Below, one piece after another: positions 58,973 to 64,000 of a DNA stretch of 64,000 nt (position 1 is its first letter; each line of letters opens with the position of its first letter). Location: the NCBI GenBank assembly GCA_020284085.1, contig JACEVL010000006.1, forward strand, positions 957,280 to 1,021,279. Reading direction: 5' to 3'. The notes beneath the pieces are model-generated. The model saw only the letters and a list, made by a program, of their open reading frames with translations, was not told the origin of the DNA and did no database searches. The stretch is from Aporrectodea caliginosa (taxonomy: Eukaryota > Annelida > Clitellata > Crassiclitellata > Lumbricidae). A program made the position numbers and the translations under genes.

Positions 58973-59216
58973 TATTGATGTTCATTCTCAGTATACCAAG
59001 ACACAGACACACTCACTCAGATACACACATGTTGTGGACCTATGTGTGTCAATGTGTCTAATGCAGAATGCATGGGTTTCTACATAAATGTACGAATGTA
59101 CGTGTCATAATTGTAGACTACGCGCGCGTATTTGTATGCTCTCCGAAATGTATGCAGTCCAAATGTGTACAGTATTGTTTGAAGCATTTGACAATTAGTG
59201 TCTTTGTTTGCTGTAG

Positions 59217-59328
59217 TTTATTGCGTCCCATGACAAGATTCAGATGTGGGTCGATATGTATTCGATCGTTGATCATCTGACGATCGTTCCAACTTTCATC
59301 GGAGTCTACTTTGATCGCAACTGGATCG
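59217..59328 (+). CDS. Slo/BK-like K+ channel, exon 4 (S2-S3 linker and S3 segment)
   Basis: Acceptor TTTGCTGTAG, donor GTTGGT (weak). Encodes FIASHDKIQMWVDMYSIVDH, LTIVPTFIGVYFDRNWI plus one base (phase 1). It aligns without gaps to [20 protein letters not shown]...VYLNRSWL of BK. The S3 Asp (BK Asp186) is conserved in SIVDH. Confidence 0.9.
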
Positions 59329-59603
59329 GTTGGTTGGCAGTTTCAAAATAATTATATTAGTCACATATCGCATCGCTAGCCTTGCATCTCACTCTCTTAG
59401 TTCTAAGCCTCATCCAGTGCTATGTGAAAAGCTTATCAGTGCGCTGAACTATATAGCGTGCACTATTAGCTATAAGTGCTAAACTCAACGCAAATGTCGT
59501 ACCTTCAAGTCACAGCCTGGGCAAAAATGTAGTCCACTGTAGATGGAAAGACCAGGGAGGGAGAGGACTGACACCTGCTTTCTGATAATGATGATGATTA
59601 TGA

Positions 59604-59818
59604 TGAGAGGGGAGATGGTTGAATGGTAGCACGCTGGTGCAAAGATCGGAAGAACGCGGGTTCAATGTCCGCTAGCCCCATAAGGTTGACTCAGCCTTCC
59701 ACTCCCTAAAGGACGACTGTAAAATGAGCAGTAGGACAGATGGGTGCCTTGCAGGCTGCCATTCGACTCTTGTTAAACTTGTTATCATCTGTTACTACTA
59801 TATCATGCAATCTTCTTC
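59604..59818 (+). mobile_element. tRNA-derived SINE, family B
   Basis: GAGGGGAGATGGTTGAATGG, TAGCACGCTGGTGCAAAGAT, ACGCGGGTTCAATGTCC (B box), body GGGTGCCTTGCAGGCTGCCA, TTCGACTCTTGTTAAACTTG. Tail truncated just before the LTR-like insertion. Confidence 0.82.
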
Positions 59819-59831
59819 ATGTAAGCATATG

Positions 59832-60193
59832 TGTACATCAAGTCCTTGCACCTGCGAATAGGCGCTTATGAGTGCGCGTCTAGTTGTGAAATATGTATGC
59901 ATAATTATTGTAACCAATTACTGATCGGGGCTAGTGGTCCACCTGAAGTGTACTGCTGTGGGACACGCGAATAGTGAATGTTTAGCTCTTGTCGGAGTGA
60001 GAAGGTTTCAGGCTCAGCAGACAGAGAAAAGAGTATATATGTTACATACATGTAGGCTACTTCTCGACAGACTAGGATTAAAAAAGTATGTGTTTATAAT
60101 GTAAATAGTGGACTTTGTTAGCTTCTGTTGCTGAACGTAATTCAGTGTTGTTTTGTAGAAAAATAAAACTCGGAAAAATCTTCACGCTAGACA
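59832..60193 (+). mobile_element. Solo LTR with 4-bp target duplication
   Basis: Begins TGTACATCAAG and ends GCTAGACA (TG...CA), flanked by TATG on both sides (59828-59831 and 60194-60197). Contains CACCTGCGAATAGGCGCTTA, a mid-region conserved with 30273-30651, an AATAAAA signal near 60161 and GAAAAATCTTCAC close to the end. No internal retroelement domain adjoins it, so it is a solo LTR. Ty3/gypsy-like by target duplication length only. Confidence 0.82.
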
Positions 60194-60399
60194 TATGCTA
60201 CTCACCAGCTATCTATTAAATTGACGTTCATTTTTATTAGGTTAAACTATACATTGACAATTAATATGCTCTTACTACCTATGTTCTACGCTTGTGTGAT
60301 GGTCGTATTAGGTGCTTTGTCCTAGCAGTAAATTACGTTTTACCCATTGACTGAGCATCTATAAGCCTATAAGCATCTACAGTGTATATTGTATAAGCA

Positions 60400-60650
60400 C
60401 ACCTCCCTACCTTCATTCACTACTGGCTCCTTACATCCCTCCTCGTTGCCTGCGTTCGTCAAGTACCAGTCTTTTAGCCGAGCCTCGATGCAGAACTGTC
60501 AGTTATTTGCGCGCATGCATCCTATACCTCTGCTCCAAAGGAATGAAATCGACTGCCACTCTCTTCGTAGCTCAAAATTCACTTCCTTCCTTCAAACTGC
60601 TGCTAAAAACTCACTATTTCTCCTTGGCTTTTAAGGATTTAGAAATCTAA
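60400..60650 (+). pseudogene. CR1/L2-type LINE C-terminal relic
   Basis: Near 60526 one frame reads YTSAPKE-stop-NRLPLSS and, after a shift, KFTSFLQTAAKNSLFLLGF, the AP--WNRLP ... F---LKT-LF end pattern of CR1/L2 ORF2. Decayed. (TAA)n follows at 60695-60720. Confidence 0.55.
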
Positions 60651-60795
60651 GTGCATCTTCATCTGGCTCCTGACTATCCGCGCACATTTATTTATAATAA
60701 TAATAATAATAATAATAATATTTAATTACCAGTGCGTCAGCATAGGTTTGATTTGCTGTAAGCCGTATACGTAAATTGCTGTCTGTTTTTCTTAG

Positions 60796-60947
60796 CTCTT
60801 CGTTTCCTTGTCGTCGTTCATATCCTTCGAATCCCGGAAATTCTGCAGATGATCCACGTCATTAAGGATAGCAATCGGATCCGTATCGTGAAAGCAATAG
60901 CAGCTGTTCTAACCGTCTGGTTACTTGGGACTGGGATGTTTTTTCTT
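60796..60947 (+). CDS. Slo/BK-like K+ channel, exon 5 (S4 voltage sensor, S4-S5 linker, S5)
   Basis: Acceptor TTTTTCTTAG, donor GTAAGT. Reads ALRFLVVVHILRIPEILQMI, HVIKDSNRIRIVKAIAAVLT, VWLLGTGMFFL. It aligns gap-free with BK [20 protein letters not shown]...: the first S4 Arg (BK 207) is kept, Arg210 is Val, Arg213 is His, Gln216 is Arg, Glu219 is kept. Voltage dependence is therefore likely altered. Phase 0 at the end. Confidence 0.9.
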
Positions 60948-61346
60948 GTAAGTGAAATCAAATGCGGTCTGTCATATTCTATTCCACCCTAAACTTTCCA
61001 TTTCGGGTCTATTCTGGTGGAGTAGTTTAATGATGTTTTTTATTGTCAGCGAATTAAAATGTGATATATTTTATTCCATTCTATCGATTCGATTCAATTG
61101 GAGTCATTCTAGGAGAGACGAATCTAGTCCAGTCTAGAACAATCGTGTTTCGGCAATGTAGTCTTGCATAGGATTGTGTAGCTTATTATTGTCATGTCCT
61201 AAATCATCTAGTCTATTGAAGTTCAGTCTTGTCTATATTCCATTCCTTTTCACTAAAATGAGGCCTTGAATCCTGTATTACCTTGTATTTAATAAGAGAT
61301 TTCTATTCGAATACATTATGTTTAAGTTTGTGTTAATTGTTTCCAG

Positions 61347-61517
61347 CTGGAAAACAACGGCGACCCTTTCCACGATTACAAAAACAATCAAGGGATGTTG
61401 TTCGGAGAGAGCTTCTACTTCGTTCTTATTACGCTGACAACCATTGGCTATGGAGACATCTCACCTAAAACAGTCCTCGGCCGCGTTTGCGTCATCATCT
61501 ACGTTGTCCTGGCTTTG
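61347..61517 (+). CDS. Slo/BK-like K+ channel, exon 6 (turret, pore helix, selectivity filter, start of S6)
   Basis: Acceptor AATTGTTTCCAG, donor GTTAGT. Reads LENNGDPFHDYKNNQGMLFG, ESFYFVLITLTTIGYGDISP, KTVLGRVCVIIYVVLAL. The pattern EN-GDP---Y-NNQ and the K+ filter TIGYGD are those of Slo1 (Slo3 usually has GFGD). In S6 the double glycine of BK (ILGGLAMF) is replaced by Leu-Ala (VLALAMF, across the next junction). Confidence 0.95.
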
Positions 61518-62431
61518 GTTAGTCTAATATAGCCTAGTCTAATCTAATGGAAGATTATAACCTAAGCTTACTTTGATTATAATGATGATGATCGCATCTT
61601 ATTTTGCTGAGTTGATATCACAAAGGATCTCATAGAATCGCCAATACTTTCAAACCTTACTATCGCAGCAACGAAGTTCGAATGTAGGCCTATTGGAGCA
61701 TATTTGTCGACGTTTACATAATTAATTTTGTGCTATAGACCTAATAGACCAGTTGCCGTTAAATTGCATTCAAAAGCTGTCCAGTTTCACGGTCATCTAT
61801 CAACATCCCACAGATTCTTATTTGCATTTCAGGATCTTTTAATAACAATTCATTTTTCTTCAGTACCGGTATCGGATCTTCTTTCTGCAGTCTATACTTT
61901 TCCTGCATGAATTTCTTCAATATTATGCTGTTGGCTTTTTTAATGTATTTTAAGTAGCCTAGAATAGAGATTTCTTGTTTCGCAGTTTGTGCACGGTTTT
62001 GACCATCCAAGGCTTTAGCACAGACGCCGCTTTCTTATGCAGTGAACAGTTAACAGCTGTGTCGTGTAGTCTCCTATGTTCCTCATTGAACAAAGTGTAC
62101 GCCAAGAAAGGTCACTAAGTTTAAATGTGTTGGTTAATGCCGACCAGTCTGCAGCGTATTTCAATGAAGAGTTGACATTAAGTAACATTGTCATTAATTA
62201 TCCTTTCTCTACTGTAACAGCTGAGGGCTATGTCAGCTTTACCTGGCTTTAACTTACATTGCATTGTTACTGACGGAAGGCTTCATGCGACTTCATACTA
62301 GCAGAAATGTATCTATAAGGTCGCCGAGTCGGTGGTATGCCTGAATACGTACTGGTCTTTGTATGAATGACATACTGTGATACGCAATGTAGGTGTTAAA
62401 AATCTAGTGAGGTCCATGTTGAAATCTATAA

Positions 62432-62755
62432 GTGAGTGAGCTGAGGGGAGAAGAGGATATGGAGAACACTATCAGAAAGAGGATGTTAAAGTGGATGAGA
62501 CATGTGGTGCGTATATATGGACACAGAAAAGCCAACCAAATGATAAGCTGGAATCCTAATGAGCAAAGAAAAAAGAGAAGACATGGAAAAATTGAGAGAG
62601 ACGACTTGAGGTGCTTGGAGATGTCGTAGGACGAGGGCGGAGGATTATCGATGGACAGAGACAAGTGCAGAAGCAGTCCAGAATGGGAAGGACTAAGTAC
62701 AAGCAAGGTTGAAATCTGCAGCCAAAAGGCGTGGCCATAGAAGATGAAAATAATA
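62432..62755 (+). pseudogene. Non-LTR retrotransposon C-terminal relic
   Basis: Frame 62432-62629 contains IRKRMLKWMRHVVRIYGHRK, then NEQRKKRRHGKIERDDLRCL: the RR-L-W-GHV-RM--HR---Q---W ... RGRP---W-----D-- end pattern of RTE-like or related LINE reverse transcriptases. A stop follows, with weak continuation. Decayed; a different lineage from the CR1/L2 relics. Confidence 0.65.
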
Positions 62756-63344
62756 AATGATTCCTCGCAGAAAAACTTCAAGACTGGATCCAGATGATGG
62801 ATGCGCCAGACAATCCGTCCTTACTTTATTAAGCTTTACTATGTCTGTTAGTTTGTAGAATTAGCTTTCGCAGTTTAGATACATAAAGAATAATAAAGAT
62901 GCATAAAGAAATGGCTTTCAAGCTGATTTGCTGCAGTGAAGATTTATTCCGCAGGAACGTAGGCCTACTTGTTAGCACAGAATTTCTCAGTATACGTTTG
63001 GTGTTTGGATCAATACCTGGGTTAGAATTCCATCTGCAGTCCTATTCGTTGATCTACTGGCTGGAAATCATAACAGCCTTTATGTTTTACCGATCGAGAG
63101 TGATCGATCTCTAAAGCCAAGTACTTCTTGGCCATGTTCTAAGTGATCGAATAAAAAAAGAGAAGTAATATGATGATGATGATGATGATGACGAATTTGG
63201 TATTACCTGTGAACACTTTGTAACCACAGAGCCAGTGGAAATACGTTTGGCCTAAAAGAATGAACCTGGGTTTGAATGTATGCTAACTGCCGTTGTTTGC
63301 AGATTTAAATTAACTGCACTGATAGTAGCTACCTGTGCGTAACG

Positions 63345-63350
63345 GAACGC

Positions 63351-63410
<60 letters not shown>

Positions 63411-63592
63411 AACGGTGACTATGGCATTGACAACGACGACAATGATGATTATAATGAGGTGGTTGTAGTAGATGATGATGCTGATGGCGGTGGTAGCCAT
63501 AATAATGAAGATATAGATGATGACGACAACGATGACAGTGATGATGTCGACGATGACGATGATGAAGAAGTTGTAATAGTAGACGATGAAGC

Positions 63593-63664
<72 letters not shown>

Positions 63665-63665
63665 C
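63345..63665. repeat. (GAT)n microsatellites
   Basis: Two GAT tracts at about 63350-63410 and 63590-63662, with degenerate GAT/GAC sequence between. Poly-Asp, poly-Ile and poly-Ser frames are artefacts. Confidence 0.93.
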
Positions 63666-63822
63666 GACAACGACGACGATGCTAATGACCTTGACGTTGA
63701 CGGTGCTTACGATGTCGATAGTCGAGATTAACGAGAGTCTTGGAATAGAAGTAAGAAAGAGGCATCGCTTGAAGACGAGAAGACTGAAAAATAAGCAATG
63801 GGGGAATTTGTTCTGTGTACAG

Positions 63823-63914
63823 GCGATGTTTGGCAGTCTCATTCCGGAGCTGGGCAGGGCGATTGGAAGTCGCGAAAAGTATCGACGTCCTTATAAGAGA
63901 TCACACGCAAGAAG
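63823..63914 (+). CDS. Slo/BK-like K+ channel, exon 7 (end of S6 and S6-RCK1 linker), gene continues beyond the window
   Basis: Acceptor TTCTGTGTACAG; encodes AMFGSLIPELGRAIGSREKY, RRPYKRSHAR plus two bases. It aligns gap-free with BK [22 protein letters not shown]. The conserved Glu of the inner-mouth ring (BK Glu321) is kept; Glu324 is Arg. The donor is AGAAG followed by GCAAGT, a good GC-type donor; no GT donor keeps the alignment. The cytoplasmic RCK1/RCK2 calcium-sensing domains must lie to the right. Confidence 0.85.
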
Positions 63915-64000
63915 GCAAGTTCTTTGTTATGATAATGTTGTATTACCTGTGATCACTTTGTAAAATTTCCTAACCATTTACCATTGTTTTACTCTAACTA

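Larger units (their letters stand above)
55912..59216 (+). other. Slo-like gene intron 3
   Basis: Contains (ACA)/(ATG) triplet runs at 56085-56160, SINE B (56373), a CCAGTCCCAAGCCTGG repeat (57085), SINE A 3' end with long (ATT)n (57310) and a TIR element (57985-58972). No other gene seen. Confidence 0.65.
59329..60795 (+). other. Slo-like gene intron 4
   Basis: Carries SINE B (59604), a solo LTR (59832-60193) and a CR1/L2 relic (60400-60650) in close succession, all on the + strand. Confidence 0.75.
61518..63822 (+). other. Slo-like gene intron 6
   Basis: Holds a LINE relic (62432-62755), (GAT)n tracts (63350-63410 and 63590-63662) and an unrecognised minus-strand open frame at about 61759-62037. 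The latter is Lys/Leu-rich (ISILGYLKYIKKANSII) and probably transposon-derived. Confidence 0.65.

Noticed and set aside
61759..62037. Minus-strand gene nested in the Slo intron
   Set aside because: Single short frame with no recognisable motif, start or splice context.

Overview
This is a eukaryotic (animal) genomic window, AT-rich and crowded with repeats. Two spliced protein-coding genes are recognisable, both on the + strand: a complete two-exon forkhead transcription factor of the FoxO class (3537-3971 and 15213-16703) and the 5' half of a divergent Slo/BK-type potassium channel (seven exons from 47191 to 63914, running off the right edge). GT-AG introns, tRNA-derived SINEs, hAT-type DNA transposon remnants, CR1/L2-like and RTE-like LINE relics and very long microsatellites all fit a marine invertebrate genome; an echinoderm or other invertebrate deuterostome is my guess, but nothing in the window proves the phylum.

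Layout. 1-3.2 kb: microsatellites and dispersed repeats. 3.2-17.3 kb: the FoxO locus with an 11.2-kb intron that holds a hAT-like MITE with a clean 8-bp target duplication (5489-6025), two copies of a tRNA-derived SINE, polypurine tracts, a 22-bp minisatellite (11640-12430), an 18-bp-class degenerate minisatellite (13365-13770) and a TIR element built on an internal minisatellite (14672-15037). 17.3-20.3 kb: two further hAT-like non-autonomous elements with 8-bp target duplications, one nested in a 21-bp minisatellite. 20.3-47 kb: gene-poor, with broken hAT transposases, an OTU-domain fragment, LINE relics, a solo LTR-like repeat, SINEs with giant ATT/TAA tails, a pair of diverged ~1.1-kb repeats (one of them split by two tandem MITEs) and a second TIR element sharing the minisatellite of the 14.7-kb element. 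47-64 kb: the Slo-like channel, with exon phases that agree at every junction; its introns hold more SINEs, LTR and LINE relics, an internally deleted hAT gene and a palindromic-motif element.

The two genes have no obvious functional link. Things most worth attention: (1) a set of non-autonomous elements with hAT hallmarks (8-bp target duplications, short TIRs) whose ends are each built from a different short tandem repeat; (2) two TIR elements with unrelated termini but the same internal ~37-bp minisatellite; (3) a Slo channel that keeps the TIGYGD filter but has lost or changed several residues used for voltage sensing and gating in BK, with a probable GC-AG intron; (4) a FoxO whose third-Akt-site-like motif (NASTIDG) lies at the extreme C-terminus.
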